Notes: generated from the sequence alone by a model not told the origin. Counted from the stretch's first letter, positions 43,774-53,341 are shown. The stretch: 64,000 nucleotides of DNA from Veillonella sp. 3891 (GCF_003992315.1 NZ_RQVE01000004.1:62001-126000); one strand, 5' to 3'. Translations and numbers: made by a program.

Positions 43774-45918
43774 ATGAAGGGAAACCTATCTTATAAGAAA
43801 TTTTTAACCTTTGCTGTCCTAGCAGCAATCAGTGCCACTCCAGTGTTTGCTGATAATGCTACGACAACTGAAAGTGGCAAAACAATTGCTAAATTGTCCA
43901 TGGCGGACTTAGGAAAGCAAAATACTACGCGCCAAGAAGCAGTAGCCTCTGGTGATGCTGCCACAGAAGCAGCCATCGCAGCAGCTCGTGAAGGCTTATC
44001 AGAAGCGGCACAACGTGATGCAATCGAAGAACAACGTAAACGCGTGGATAACTCTTCCTTAGCTACAAATGATAAAGAAGTTAAAACCATCACGAAAGCC
44101 GGTGGTGATAAATTAGAAGAAGCGCAAGCAGCAGGTGTGGAAACAGCGATTCCTCAAGTACAAGCTCGTTATTTCACATCCTTAACAGAAGCAGAATTAC
44201 AAAAATATGTAGGTAAAACGATCACTCATATTTCTATTGAAGGTCTTGATCAAGCAAATCAACCAGCATTCCTATCCTTGTTGCAAGGTAAAATTGGGGA
44301 TGTTGTGACCGTAGAGGGAATCTCTAAAGAGATTGCTAACTTAGGTGGTTCCGGCGTTCTTTCAGAAATTACACCAGTGTTCACGGAAGTACCAGAAGGT
44401 GTGAAAGTAGCCTACCATGTGACATTAAATCCAGTGATTAAAGGTGTGTCTGTAGAAGGTAATACAGTGTACAAAACAGATGTATTGGTGAACTACTTAG
44501 GTGTGCAACCAAACACGGTATTAAATACAATTTCCGTAGGGGAAAAAGTACAAGGTATTAATGCTGCGTACCAACGTGATGGTTATATCTTAGCTCATGT
44601 GAAAGACATGGCAGTAGATGATAATGGTGTGTTACATGTATCTGTAGTAGAAGGCATTGTAGAACGCATTACTCCACATGGTAATAAGAAAACAAAAAAT
44701 CGAGTGATTACTCGTGAATTTAACCAAAAAGTGGGTCAACCATTCAATAAATTCTTAGTACGTCGTTCTGTAGAAAAAGTGTATAACTTAGGTTTCTTCG
44801 ATGATGTAAACGTACGTTTAACACAAGGCTCTACAGATGAAATGGTAAACATTGAAGTGGACGTATTGGAACATAAAACAGGCACCATCACATTAGGTGC
44901 TGGTTACTCTGGTTCTGATGGATTTGTAGGTATCGTAGAAGTAGGGGAAGATAACTTGCGTGGTACTGGTGACAAAATTAAAGTTCACTGGGAATTCGGC
45001 GGTAAAGCAGGGTCTAAAAACTACTCTGTATCCTACTTACGTCCATGGATTGATAATAAAGGTACATCCCTTGGTGTAACATACTTTAATCAATTGAATG
45101 AATACACTGATTATAATGAAAAAGGGCAATCTGTAGCTACTTATGATCGTAAATCTAATGGATTTAATATTTCCTTAGGTCGTCAAACAGCTGAGTTTAC
45201 TCGTGATTATGTAACACTAGAACATCGCAAAGATAAATATATTTGGGATAATAAAGATTCCAGTGGATTCCGTTATGATACAGATGTAAAAGGAGGTCCT
45301 GGCTCAGGACATCGTTGGAATAACTATGGTTATCCATTCTTATCCTCTGGATATTTAAAACACAACTTCGGTACAACAAACAGCGTAAGCTGGCAAAAAG
45401 TATTCGACTCCCGTGATAATGTATACGAACCAAGTCGTGGTAAACGTTTATCTAGTACATTACAATGGGGTGGTCATGGCTTAGGCGGTGACTTTAACTT
45501 CTATAAATTTACTGGCGAAGCGAGAACGTACAAAAAAGTAGGTAATAAACAAGTATTGGCGTTCCGTGGCCGTATCGGTTGGGCTGTTGGTGATTTACCA
45601 TATAGCCAATTATATACAATTGGTGGTTCTGATTCTCTTCGTGCTTATGAAGATGATCAATACCGTGGTAAGAAAATGTACAACTTTACAGCGGAATATC
45701 GTTTCCCAATTTGGAACAAAGTAAGCGGAGCCCTATTCACAGACTTAGGTGATGCATGGGATGCACCAAATGTACCTTGGTTCAAACATTCTAAAACATT
45801 CAATGCTTCCGTCGGTGCCGGCGTGCGTGTGACAACACCAATTGGTCCAGTACGTATCGACTATGGTATTGGTAAAAATCAGAAGAAATTCCACTTCAGC
45901 TTTGGTGGACAATTCTAA
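43774..45918 (+). CDS. bamA: outer membrane protein assembly factor BamA (Omp85)
   Basis: Inserts beta-barrel proteins into the outer membrane. The 714-residue precursor has a signal peptide (about 1-26, ending VFADN), an Ala/Glu-rich helical extension (about 30-125) not usual in proteobacterial BamA, POTRA domains (about 130-375, with VEGNTVYKTDVLVNYL) and the C-terminal 16-strand barrel domain. The barrel includes GGSDSLRAYEDDQYRG, the surface-lid motif, and ends in IDYGIGKNQKKFHFSFGGQF with a terminal Phe. The number of POTRA domains looks smaller than five. An aaggagg site precedes the start. Confidence 0.92.
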   Translation: MKGNLSYKKFLTFAVLAAISATPVFADNATTTESGKTIAKLSMADLGKQNTTRQEAVASGDAATEAAIAAAREGLSEAAQRDAIEEQRKRVDNSSLATNDKEVKTITKAGGDKLEEAQAAGVETAIPQVQARYFTSLTEAELQKYVGKTITHISIEGLDQANQPAFLSLLQGKIGDVVTVEGISKEIANLGGSGVLSEITPVFTEVPEGVKVAYHVTLNPVIKGVSVEGNTVYKTDVLVNYLGVQPNTVLNTISVGEKVQGINAAYQRDGYILAHVKDMAVDDNGVLHVSVVEGIVERITPHGNKKTKNRVITREFNQKVGQPFNKFLVRRSVEKVYNLGFFDDVNVRLTQGSTDEMVNIEVDVLEHKTGTITLGAGYSGSDGFVGIVEVGEDNLRGTGDKIKVHWEFGGKAGSKNYSVSYLRPWIDNKGTSLGVTYFNQLNEYTDYNEKGQSVATYDRKSNGFNISLGRQTAEFTRDYVTLEHRKDKYIWDNKDSSGFRYDTDVKGGPGSGHRWNNYGYPFLSSGYLKHNFGTTNSVSWQKVFDSRDNVYEPSRGKRLSSTLQWGGHGLGGDFNFYKFTGEARTYKKVGNKQVLAFRGRIGWAVGDLPYSQLYTIGGSDSLRAYEDDQYRGKKMYNFTAEYRFPIWNKVSGALFTDLGDAWDAPNVPWFKHSKTFNASVGAGVRVTTPIGPVRIDYGIGKNQKKFHFSFGGQF

Positions 45919-45921
45919 TTC

Positions 45922-47190
45922 ATGACGATGCAAAAATGGATAGGAGGGGCTCTTGTAATGGCAACATTAGGGATTCCCTCTGTCTATGGTGCTCCTGTTC
46001 AGACGGTGCATGTGGACCTGCACAGTACAACAGGAACGATTCCAAAAGCCTTGGAATCGCGTATGGTTGCCAGCATTCAAGGCGCGGCTACCTATATGTA
46101 CCAAGGGAAAGAAGATTTTCAAATTAGAGACTCTCTTGAGGCCTATGAAAAAGCAACGATGGATGTGGTGGATCGAATCCTCTATGGATATACGGTGAAA
46201 ACTATTTCTATGGATGTGGGCGAAGCTTTACATATTCATCTTGCCTTAGAGCCCTATGGAAAGGTAGTACAATCTCTGGAAACTACGGTGAACTATGGTA
46301 ACATATCTCCTTATGGACGGTCGTTGATAGACGCCGATTTAGGGAATGTAAGGCCTCGGTTAGAACAAATGCTTTTAGGGGCATCACTGGATTCACTAGA
46401 TTGGATTACACCATTGGTGCAAAAGTCGGTGCGTAGTGACCTAGAAGGTTCTCTTCCTGAATTTACTCCACAAATTGATGTGGTAGGAGGAGACACTGCG
46501 AAAGCGACAGTGTATTTAGTTCCTAATGGAAACAGCGTAAGTCGTACGGCGGTGACGATTCAATCGAATACATTACCGAGCGTGTTCTTCTATACTATGC
46601 GTCAATATTATGAAAAGAAATTGCGTCAATTAGAAGGTCTGCCAGTCTCTTTTGTGAGACGTCATCAAATGATGATAGAAAAAGAGATACAAGGTGAACT
46701 TAATAAAAGTCGTGGTGTTACACAGTTCGGTGTGACTATGATTCCAACTTTGGAAGTGGGTTCAGAGACGACTTTATCAATTCATGTAGATTCCTCTAAG
46801 TATATTCTTCGTGGAGAAGGCTATTTGGATATGGGGCGTGGCGTTGATTCTGTGGGATTACGTTTGTATACGGGGGTTCATGATGGGCCTCATGACTGGT
46901 ATGTGGAAACGGAGTTTTTGCCGAATCGTTTGGAATGGTCCTTTAAGCCATCTTATGGGTACCAATTCACGAAAGATACAAAGATAGGGTATCAATATGG
47001 ATTGCCTAATCATCACCAGTATGGAATTGTGCAACAAACTATTGGGAACCGTTGGAATACAAGATATGAAAGAGATATAACGGCAAAAACAAATGAATTT
47101 GCTCTTTCCTATGATGTACATGAATATTTACGATTAGAATATGTATGGGGTGACCATGATCGATGGTTGCGCCTGATAGGACGAATATAA
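45922..47190 (+). CDS. exported envelope protein of unknown function, next to bamA
   Basis: A 422-residue protein with a signal peptide (WIGGALVMATLGIPSVYG, cleavage near residue 25). The middle looks like an alpha/beta domain with POTRA-like character (LHSTTGTIPKALESRMVASIQ; YEKKLRQLEGLPVSFVRRHQ). The last 100 residues alternate hydrophobic and polar residues with many aromatics, as in beta hairpins of outer-membrane proteins. It starts 3 bp after bamA and precedes the ompH genes, so a role in outer-membrane assembly is likely. I did not recognise a named family; a divergent Omp85/TamA-related protein is a possibility. The start could also be ATG 45928. Confidence 0.65.
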   Translation: MTMQKWIGGALVMATLGIPSVYGAPVQTVHVDLHSTTGTIPKALESRMVASIQGAATYMYQGKEDFQIRDSLEAYEKATMDVVDRILYGYTVKTISMDVGEALHIHLALEPYGKVVQSLETTVNYGNISPYGRSLIDADLGNVRPRLEQMLLGASLDSLDWITPLVQKSVRSDLEGSLPEFTPQIDVVGGDTAKATVYLVPNGNSVSRTAVTIQSNTLPSVFFYTMRQYYEKKLRQLEGLPVSFVRRHQMMIEKEIQGELNKSRGVTQFGVTMIPTLEVGSETTLSIHVDSSKYILRGEGYLDMGRGVDSVGLRLYTGVHDGPHDWYVETEFLPNRLEWSFKPSYGYQFTKDTKIGYQYGLPNHHQYGIVQQTIGNRWNTRYERDITAKTNEFALSYDVHEYLRLEYVWGDHDRWLRLIGRI

Positions 47191-47210
47191 AGAAAGAAGG
47201 TAGATACACT

Positions 47211-47690
47211 ATGATGCGTTTATTGAACAATAAAAAGAATGTAAAAACAGTGTCCATCATTGTTGGCGTTCTTTTTGTTATCAGTGTGGGCGCTTTGGCG
47301 TACACACAGATGGCAGGGCATGGTGGTTCTAATGCGATTAGTAACATTGGCGTCATCGATATGCAACGAATTGTAGAAAGCAATCCGAACTTAGTGCAAG
47401 ATGCACAACAAGAATATGCAGCGTATAACGAAGAATTGCAAAAAGAATTTAACGAAAAATCCGCTAATTTAGACGAAGCAGGTAAGGCAAAATTATCTGA
47501 TGAACTTCGTCAAAAATTGCAAGATAAGCAACAAACAATTCAAGATAATCTTAAAAAACGTGTAGATGAAGCATCTAAAACAGTGGCAGATGGTAAAGGT
47601 CTTAGTGTTGTGTTGAGCCGCGAATCTGTGTTGTTTGGTGGTACTGATATTACAGAACAAGTAAGCAAAAAATTAGCAGAAACTAAATAA
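47211..47690 (+). CDS. OmpH/Skp family periplasmic chaperone, paralogue 1
   Basis: A 159-residue protein with an N-terminal membrane anchor or uncleaved signal (TVSIIVGVLFVISVGALAY) followed by the OmpH core: IGVIDMQRIVESNPNLVQDAQ, a long charged coiled-coil hairpin (about 65-125) and a short closing VVLSRESVLFGGTDITEQV. Skp-type proteins hold unfolded outer-membrane proteins in the periplasm. ATG 47211 is chosen from agaaagaagg upstream; an in-frame ATG at 47163 lies within the previous gene. First of three related genes in a row. Confidence 0.85.
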   Translation: MMRLLNNKKNVKTVSIIVGVLFVISVGALAYTQMAGHGGSNAISNIGVIDMQRIVESNPNLVQDAQQEYAAYNEELQKEFNEKSANLDEAGKAKLSDELRQKLQDKQQTIQDNLKKRVDEASKTVADGKGLSVVLSRESVLFGGTDITEQVSKKLAETK

Positions 47691-47702
47691 GGTAACATCC
47701 AA

Positions 47703-48683
47703 ATGGGAAAAGGACCTATCTTCGCTTTCATAGGTATGCTAGTATGTGCTGTGGGCATTGGTGGATATTATGGACATCAGCAATCGAAGGCAATAGAGGA
47801 ACCACGAATTGGGGTTGTACGATTGCAAGAAGTGGTGGAAAGACATCCAAACTTTCACAATTATGATGAGCAAAAGAAGGAATTGTTGCGATTAGAGGCA
47901 CAGCGAGATAGAGAAGATGAACTTCTCAAGTCTAAGTTAGGTGCTGAAGTAAACAAATCGGAAGAACATCTAAAACAGTTAGAGTCAAATTTAACGGAAA
48001 GTTTGAATCGTGAGTTACAAACTAAAATTGCCCTACGTGAAGCTGAATTAAATCAAGAGTTAGCCGCTAAGCAACGGGCATTGATTGAAGAATATCGAAA
48101 AGCCTACAAAGTAGAACCTAGTGAAGCAGATATAGAAATTGTGAATTTACAATTATGGTTAACAACTGAAATGAAGGTAAAACCGATTGATGATACGCAA
48201 CGTCAACGTTGGGATACGCAAAAACGTGAGAAAGAACGGCGTTTATCAGAACTATTGGCACAGCGTAGTCATGGTCTAAGCGGTTCCGACCAATGGAAAG
48301 ACATTGAATCGAAAGTGGCGGCAGCTATGGCACCCGCTCGTGCAGAAGCACAAGAAAAGTTAAGTGCTTATGCGACAGAACAGGCTAACGCTTTAGATGC
48401 ACAGAGGGACCGCTCCATGAAAGGTTTAGTGGACTCTCAGCAGGAAGTACTAGCAAAAGTTCGTCATGATGGTACCACATTGTGGGATGCAGAGTGGGAA
48501 CAAAGATTGGCGCAAAAACGAGATGAAGTACAAGCCCTACATGATGCCATTCTAGAAGATATTCGAGTTCGTGCAGGTGTTCTGGCGAGAGCAAAACAAC
48601 TAGATTTGGTGGTAGTGGACCATATTACGGATCGTACTGGTATGGATTTGACAGATGAAATCATTCAATCGTATGGACAATAA
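47703..48683 (+). CDS. long OmpH/Skp-related coiled-coil protein, paralogue 2
   Basis: A 326-residue protein with an N-terminal hydrophobic segment (IFAFIGMLVCAVGIGGYYG) and a recognisable OmpH start (IGVVRLQEVVERHPNFHNYDEQ). It is twice the family's usual length, because of a very long Glu/Lys/Gln/Leu-rich coiled coil (about 55-290). It ends like OmpH (LVVVDHITDRTGMDLTDEIIQ). It probably forms a longer periplasmic hairpin than Skp. It lies 12 bp after paralogue 1; no strong ribosome site precedes it, suggesting coupling. Confidence 0.78.
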   Translation: MGKGPIFAFIGMLVCAVGIGGYYGHQQSKAIEEPRIGVVRLQEVVERHPNFHNYDEQKKELLRLEAQRDREDELLKSKLGAEVNKSEEHLKQLESNLTESLNRELQTKIALREAELNQELAAKQRALIEEYRKAYKVEPSEADIEIVNLQLWLTTEMKVKPIDDTQRQRWDTQKREKERRLSELLAQRSHGLSGSDQWKDIESKVAAAMAPARAEAQEKLSAYATEQANALDAQRDRSMKGLVDSQQEVLAKVRHDGTTLWDAEWEQRLAQKRDEVQALHDAILEDIRVRAGVLARAKQLDLVVVDHITDRTGMDLTDEIIQSYGQ

Positions 48684-48695
48684 AGGAGTAAAGTG

Positions 48696-49145
48696 ATGAA
48701 ATCAATGTGGAAACGTATGGCTACAGGAGCTATGATGGTATGTGCATTAGGATTGGTTGCTGGTTGTGGCACCACAGATAAAGTAGGTGTGGTAAACACT
48801 GAAAAATTAGTGCAAGAAAGCCAAAAAGCAAAAGATATCAATAAAGAAATGGAAGCGAAACAAAAAGAAGTAACTGATCGTTTAGCTCAAGTGCAAGGTA
48901 CACAAACAGAAGACCAATTCCACCAAACACAAATGAATGCACAACAAGAATTGCAAATCTTTGGTCAAGCAAAGGGTAAAGAGTTCAAAGCCTATGTGGA
49001 ATCTAATATCCAAGCGGTAGCGAAAGAAAAAGAATTGACTGTAGTAGCAAATGATCAAGCCATTGTAACGGGTGGTATTGATATTACAGAAGATGTGCTT
49101 AAAAAGATGAATGAAGGCGCTTCTTCCGCAGAAACTAGTAAATAA
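48696..49145 (+). CDS. OmpH/Skp family lipoprotein, paralogue 3
   Basis: A 149-residue protein with a signal peptide and lipobox LVAGC (lipid-modified Cys near residue 24), then the OmpH core VGVVNTEKLVQESQKAKDINK, a coiled-coil section and VVANDQAIVTGGIDITEDVLKKM. Lipidation of an OmpH-type chaperone is unusual; classical Skp is soluble. ATG 48696 is 7 nt from aaggag; GTG 48693 is too near. It is followed by lpxD. Confidence 0.82.
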   Translation: MKSMWKRMATGAMMVCALGLVAGCGTTDKVGVVNTEKLVQESQKAKDINKEMEAKQKEVTDRLAQVQGTQTEDQFHQTQMNAQQELQIFGQAKGKEFKAYVESNIQAVAKEKELTVVANDQAIVTGGIDITEDVLKKMNEGASSAETSK

Positions 49146-49175
49146 TAAGAGAGTGAAAAGTAAGGAGGCTTCAGC

Positions 49176-50207
49176 GTGAAGTTTTCAGTAGAAGACCTAG
49201 CCAAACTGGTTGAGGGTACCGTATATGGTGATGGTTCTATTAGTATTGAAGAAGCCCGTAGTTTAGATCAAGGGGCAGAACATGCTATTAGTTTTGCTAT
49301 CGGCGATTATAGAGAGTTCGCAAAAGATAGTAAAGCAGGAGCATTGTTAGTGGATGCAAAAATTGAAGATTGTACGATTCCTCAAATCGTAGTGTCCAAT
49401 GCAAAAGCTGCCTTTGCTAAATTGTTAGAAGTGTTCCATCCTCCTGTGGTATTTCCAGAGGGGATTCATGAAACGGCTATTATTGGTAAAAACGTAACAA
49501 TTGGTAAGAATGTAAAAATTGGACCCTATTGTGTAGTTTACGATAATGCCATCATTGGTGATAATGTCACATTACACGCCTATGTATATATTGGACATAA
49601 TGTACGTATTGGCGAAGGTACCACAATCTATGCAAGTTCTATTGTGCATGAAAACTGTATTTTAGGAAAACGAGTTGTGTTACGGGCTAATGCAGTCATT
49701 GGTGGAGAAGGCTTTGGCTTTGCCACTGAAAATGGCAAGCACACACATATCCCACAAGTGGGTAATGTGATTCTAGAAGATGATGTGGAAGTAGGCTCTT
49801 GCTCTTGTATCGACAATGCTACAATGGGCTCTACTTTGGTGCGCCGTGGTACAAAGATAGACAACTTAGTTCACCTAGGCCATAATGTGGAAATTGGTGA
49901 AGACTGCTTCTTGATTGCTCAAGTCGGTATCGCTGGTAGTACAAAATGTGGTAATCATGTTATCTTTGCTGGTCAAACTGGCTGCACGGGACATATTACG
50001 ATTGGTGATAATGTTACCTTTGCCGGTAAAACGGGCATCACAGGTAATGTGCCATCCAATGGATTATATGCAGGTTTCCCAATGCGACCACACAAAGAAT
50101 GGTTGAAATTAGCGGCTTATGAAAGTCGATTGCCAGATATGGTAAAACAGTTGAAAGCATTAGAAAAAGAAGTAGCTGCTTTGCAAGCTAAATTAGAAGA
50201 TAAATAG
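49176..50207 (+). CDS. lpxD: UDP-3-O-acylglucosamine N-acyltransferase
   Basis: Third step of lipid A synthesis: adds the N-linked hydroxyacyl chain from acyl-ACP. The 343-residue protein has the N-terminal uridine-binding domain (ISFAIGDYREFAKDSKAGALLV) and a left-handed beta-helix of hexapeptide repeats (IGKNVTIGKNVKIGPYCV, and so on). The active-site His is in the LGHNVEIGED region. It opens the lpxD-lpxL-lpxC-fabZ-lpxA block. Preceded by aaggagg. Confidence 0.95.
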   Translation: MKFSVEDLAKLVEGTVYGDGSISIEEARSLDQGAEHAISFAIGDYREFAKDSKAGALLVDAKIEDCTIPQIVVSNAKAAFAKLLEVFHPPVVFPEGIHETAIIGKNVTIGKNVKIGPYCVVYDNAIIGDNVTLHAYVYIGHNVRIGEGTTIYASSIVHENCILGKRVVLRANAVIGGEGFGFATENGKHTHIPQVGNVILEDDVEVGSCSCIDNATMGSTLVRRGTKIDNLVHLGHNVEIGEDCFLIAQVGIAGSTKCGNHVIFAGQTGCTGHITIGDNVTFAGKTGITGNVPSNGLYAGFPMRPHKEWLKLAAYESRLPDMVKQLKALEKEVAALQAKLEDK

Positions 50208-50215
50208 GTGTACTT

Positions 50216-51127
50216 ATGTTATATACCTGTATGAAAGTATTAAGTGCTATCCTATGTGCCTTGCCGTATCGAGTACAATATGGTATTGGATATCTCTTAG
50301 GACAATTAGGGTGGCTCTTCACACCAAGCAATCGAAAACGATTGGCCATAGGACAAATCTTGTTTTGCCGTATTACAGATGATCCTCTAGAGGCGAAACG
50401 AATAGCCAAAGCTAGTGTGACTCGATTTGGTCGTATGATCGTGGATGTGCTTCGGTATCCTGAAATTAAAGATGGCAAGTACAAAGAGATGTTCACTATG
50501 GAAGGTCGTGAATATCTAGAATCTGCCAAAGAAGATGGAAAAGGTGCTATTATTATCGCTCTCCATAGTGGAAACTGGGAATTACTAGGAGGCATTTTAG
50601 CATCGGAAGGCTATCCTTTGATTTCAGTAGCCATGCAACAACAAGGTGATGCGGACAAATTTATCAATGAATATCGTGAGCTTATGCAACAACATGTCAC
50701 CTATAAAACAGGGGTTCGTGAAATGGTGAAAGAATTGCAACAAGGTTCTTTCATTGGTCTTATCATGGACCAAGATCCAGGAGATAAAGGTCAGTTAGTG
50801 CCGTTTTTCGGCTACGAAACATTGACTCCTGTAGGACCAGCAGCGATGGCTCGTATGCAAGAGGTGCCGATTATTCCAATTACCATTCGTTTTAATGAAT
50901 ATACTGAAAAACACGAAATTACAGTACATCCTCCTGTATATGCAGAAAAAACAGAGGATCGTAAACGTGATATTGCTGTTACATTGACGATGCTCAATGA
51001 ATGGTTAGAAGATTATATTAGACGCTATCCAGAAGATTGGTTCTGGCTCCATAACCGTTGGAAATGGACACGGCGCTTTTATGGTGATACTATAGAAGTA
51101 CCACCAGATGTAATGAATCAAAAATAA
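50216..51127 (+). CDS. LpxL/HtrB-family lipid A acyltransferase, copy 1
   Basis: Membrane-associated late acyltransferase of lipid A, 303 residues. The catalytic H-x4-E motif is HSGNWE (about residues 118-123), and IGLIMDQDPGDKGQLVPFFG and EDWFWLHNRWKW are family motifs. It lies 8 bp after lpxD. The first ATG has no good ribosome site; ATG 50231 is a possible alternative. A second copy lies at 62693; which copy adds which secondary acyl chain cannot be told from sequence. Confidence 0.88.
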   Translation: MLYTCMKVLSAILCALPYRVQYGIGYLLGQLGWLFTPSNRKRLAIGQILFCRITDDPLEAKRIAKASVTRFGRMIVDVLRYPEIKDGKYKEMFTMEGREYLESAKEDGKGAIIIALHSGNWELLGGILASEGYPLISVAMQQQGDADKFINEYRELMQQHVTYKTGVREMVKELQQGSFIGLIMDQDPGDKGQLVPFFGYETLTPVGPAAMARMQEVPIIPITIRFNEYTEKHEITVHPPVYAEKTEDRKRDIAVTLTMLNEWLEDYIRRYPEDWFWLHNRWKWTRRFYGDTIEVPPDVMNQK

Positions 51128-51143
51128 TAGAAGGGAGGTCCTC

Positions 51144-51974
51144 ATGAAACAACAAACAATTAGCAAAGCCATTAGTTATGAAGGGGCTGGCTTGCATAGT
51201 GGATTGCCTGTACAAATGCGCATTTTACCAAGTGAGCCGAATACAGGGATTACCTTTGTACGTACAGACTTGCCAGGTACGCCTTCTGTAAAAGCAGATA
51301 TCCGTAATGTAACGAATACGATGCGTGCTACTACATTAGAAAATGGTGAGGCTAAAGTATTTACGGTAGAACATATTTTAGCAGCTTTCTATGGTATGGC
51401 TATCGATAATTGCGTAATTGAATTAAACTCACCAGAACCTCCGATAGCAGATGGTGGGTCAGCCACATTTGTACAGCTTATCAAAGAGGCTGGTATTGTA
51501 GAACAAGAGGCAGACCGTCATGTGTACGTTGTGAAACAATCCCATGGTATCTATGAAGAAGATAAATTTATCATCATTCGTCCTTATGATGGATTCCGAG
51601 TGACTTTCACAAGTATTAATAGTCATCCCATGCTAGGTACACAACATGCGGATTATGAAATTAATCCCGATGTGTTTGCCACAGAGATTGCGCCAGCTAG
51701 AACGATTGGTTTCACAAAAGAAATCGAACAATTGCAGGCGATGGGATTGGCAAAAGGCGGATCTACAGAGAATGTGATTGTTTATGATGATACAACTTGT
51801 TTATCAGAACTTAATTTCCCTGACGAATTAGTGCGCCATAAAATTTTAGATATATTAGGCGATTTATTTTTAGTAGGTCATTTAAAAGGCCATATTATTG
51901 CTGTAAAATCAAGTCATAATTTAAACTCACGATTAAGTCGAGAAATTTTAAAAGAAATGCAAGAGGAGGCATAA
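51144..51974 (+). CDS. lpxC: UDP-3-O-acyl-N-acetylglucosamine deacetylase
   Basis: Zinc-dependent committed step of lipid A synthesis. 276 residues with the typical start TISKAISYEGAGLHSG, the zinc-ligand segment VEHILAAFYGM, APARTIGFTKE and the HKILDILGDLFLVGHLKGHI block carrying further metal and catalytic residues. It stands alone, not fused to FabZ as in Bacteroidetes. aagggagg precedes the ATG. fabZ starts one base after its stop. Confidence 0.95.
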   Translation: MKQQTISKAISYEGAGLHSGLPVQMRILPSEPNTGITFVRTDLPGTPSVKADIRNVTNTMRATTLENGEAKVFTVEHILAAFYGMAIDNCVIELNSPEPPIADGGSATFVQLIKEAGIVEQEADRHVYVVKQSHGIYEEDKFIIIRPYDGFRVTFTSINSHPMLGTQHADYEINPDVFATEIAPARTIGFTKEIEQLQAMGLAKGGSTENVIVYDDTTCLSELNFPDELVRHKILDILGDLFLVGHLKGHIIAVKSSHNLNSRLSREILKEMQEEA

Positions 51975-51975
51975 C

Positions 51976-52410
51976 ATGATTCTTACAATTGAAGAGATTA
52001 TGGAAATTCTACCACACCGTTATCCATTTTTATTGGTAGATCGTATTATTGAAATGGAACCAATGAAACGTGCGGTAGGTCTTAAAAACTGTACATTCAA
52101 TGAACCACATTTCATGGGTCACTTTCCAGGTAATCCTGTGATGCCAGGCGTATTGATTACAGAAGCGATTGCTCAAGTTGGTGGGATTGCACTCTTGTAT
52201 CCTGAAGAAAATCGTGGTTTAACGCCAATGTTTACAGGTATTGATAAAGTGCGTTTCCGTCACCCTGTAAAACCTGGTGACCAAGTACGTATCGAAGCTG
52301 ATGTAGTAAAAATCAAAGGCCGTATGGGTAAAGTGGAAGGCCGTGCGTATGTTGGTGATAAATTGGTGGCAAGTGGTGAGTACATGTTCGCCTTAGTGAA
52401 GCCAGAATAA
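51976..52410 (+). CDS. fabZ: 3-hydroxyacyl-ACP dehydratase FabZ
   Basis: Dehydrates 3-hydroxyacyl-ACP in fatty acid elongation, competing with lipid A enzymes for the same substrate. 144 residues with the active-site His in HFPGNPVMPGVL and the Glu in ITEAIAQVGG, plus the start EEIMEILPHRYPFLLVD. Location between lpxC and lpxA is the classic arrangement in lipid A clusters. aagaggagg lies before its ATG within the lpxC end. Confidence 0.95.
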   Translation: MILTIEEIMEILPHRYPFLLVDRIIEMEPMKRAVGLKNCTFNEPHFMGHFPGNPVMPGVLITEAIAQVGGIALLYPEENRGLTPMFTGIDKVRFRHPVKPGDQVRIEADVVKIKGRMGKVEGRAYVGDKLVASGEYMFALVKPE

Positions 52411-52436
52411 CTTTCAAAATATAAGGAGTGACACAG

Positions 52437-53249
52437 ATGATCGTAGTTGGCATGGAAAATGCAACATCTGAAATTCATAGTACTGCAGTCATACATCCGG
52501 ATGCAAAAATTGGTAAAAATGTTATTATTGGTCCTGGTGCAGTCATTGGAGAACATGTTGAAATCGGAGATGGTACTAAAATCGGTGCTAATGTAGTGAT
52601 TGGTGGCTGGACAACGATTGGTAAAAATAATGAATTTTTCCCAGGTTGTGCTATCGGTTTAGAACCTCAAGATTTAAAATTTAAAGGTGAAAAAAGTTAT
52701 TGCATCATTGGCGATAATACAGTAGTTCGAGAATTCGTAACTATTAGTCGTGCCACAGGGGAAGGTGAAGAAACGCGAATTGGCAACAATTGCTTGTTCC
52801 AAGCGTGTACTCATGTAGCGCATAACTGTATCGTTGGCAATAATGTAATTATGAGTAACTGTGCAGGTCTTGCAGGTCACGTAATCGTAGAAGATAGGGT
52901 TGTTATCGGTGGCATCGCAGGGGTCCATCAATTTGTAAAAATTGGACGCAATGCTATGGTAGGTGGTATGGCGAAAGTTGTACAAGATATCCCTCCTTAT
53001 GTGATTGCGGATGGACAGCCAGCACATGTCATCGGACTGAACTCGGTGGGTCTTGCACGTGCGGGTGTATCTGAAGAAGTACGTCGTGAATTGAAGAAAG
53101 CATTCCGTATTATTTATCGTAGTGGTTATAGTTTATCTAAAGCCATTGAAGAAATGGAATTAAATTTAACATCCTCTGTTGAGATTGAACATATGCTACG
53201 TTTCTTGCGTAATGCAGATCGTGGTATCATGCGTGTACGCAGAGATTAA
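52437..53249 (+). CDS. lpxA: UDP-N-acetylglucosamine acyltransferase
   Basis: First step of lipid A synthesis, moving a 3-hydroxyacyl chain from ACP to UDP-GlcNAc. The 270-residue protein has the hexapeptide beta-helix (SEIHSTAVIHPDAKIGKNV), the catalytic-His segment (FQACTHVAHNCIVGN) and a C-terminal helical domain. ATG 52437 is 8 nt after aaggag; a GTG at 52428 overlaps the ribosome site. It ends the first lpx operon: a terminator follows. Confidence 0.94.
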   Translation: MIVVGMENATSEIHSTAVIHPDAKIGKNVIIGPGAVIGEHVEIGDGTKIGANVVIGGWTTIGKNNEFFPGCAIGLEPQDLKFKGEKSYCIIGDNTVVREFVTISRATGEGEETRIGNNCLFQACTHVAHNCIVGNNVIMSNCAGLAGHVIVEDRVVIGGIAGVHQFVKIGRNAMVGGMAKVVQDIPPYVIADGQPAHVIGLNSVGLARAGVSEEVRRELKKAFRIIYRSGYSLSKAIEEMELNLTSSVEIEHMLRFLRNADRGIMRVRRD

Positions 53250-53259
53250 TTAGAAATTA

Positions 53260-53307
53260 AAATACATGGTGAAGGTATATGACATATGCTTTTGCCATGT
53301 ATTTTTT
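53260..53307 (+). terminator. intrinsic terminator after lpxA
   Basis: AAATACATGG (53260-53269) pairs with CCATGTATTT (53295-53304) and is followed by further T. Confidence 0.8.
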
Positions 53308-53341
53308 GTTGTGAACTTTCATGCCATTTGTCTCCTTTATG

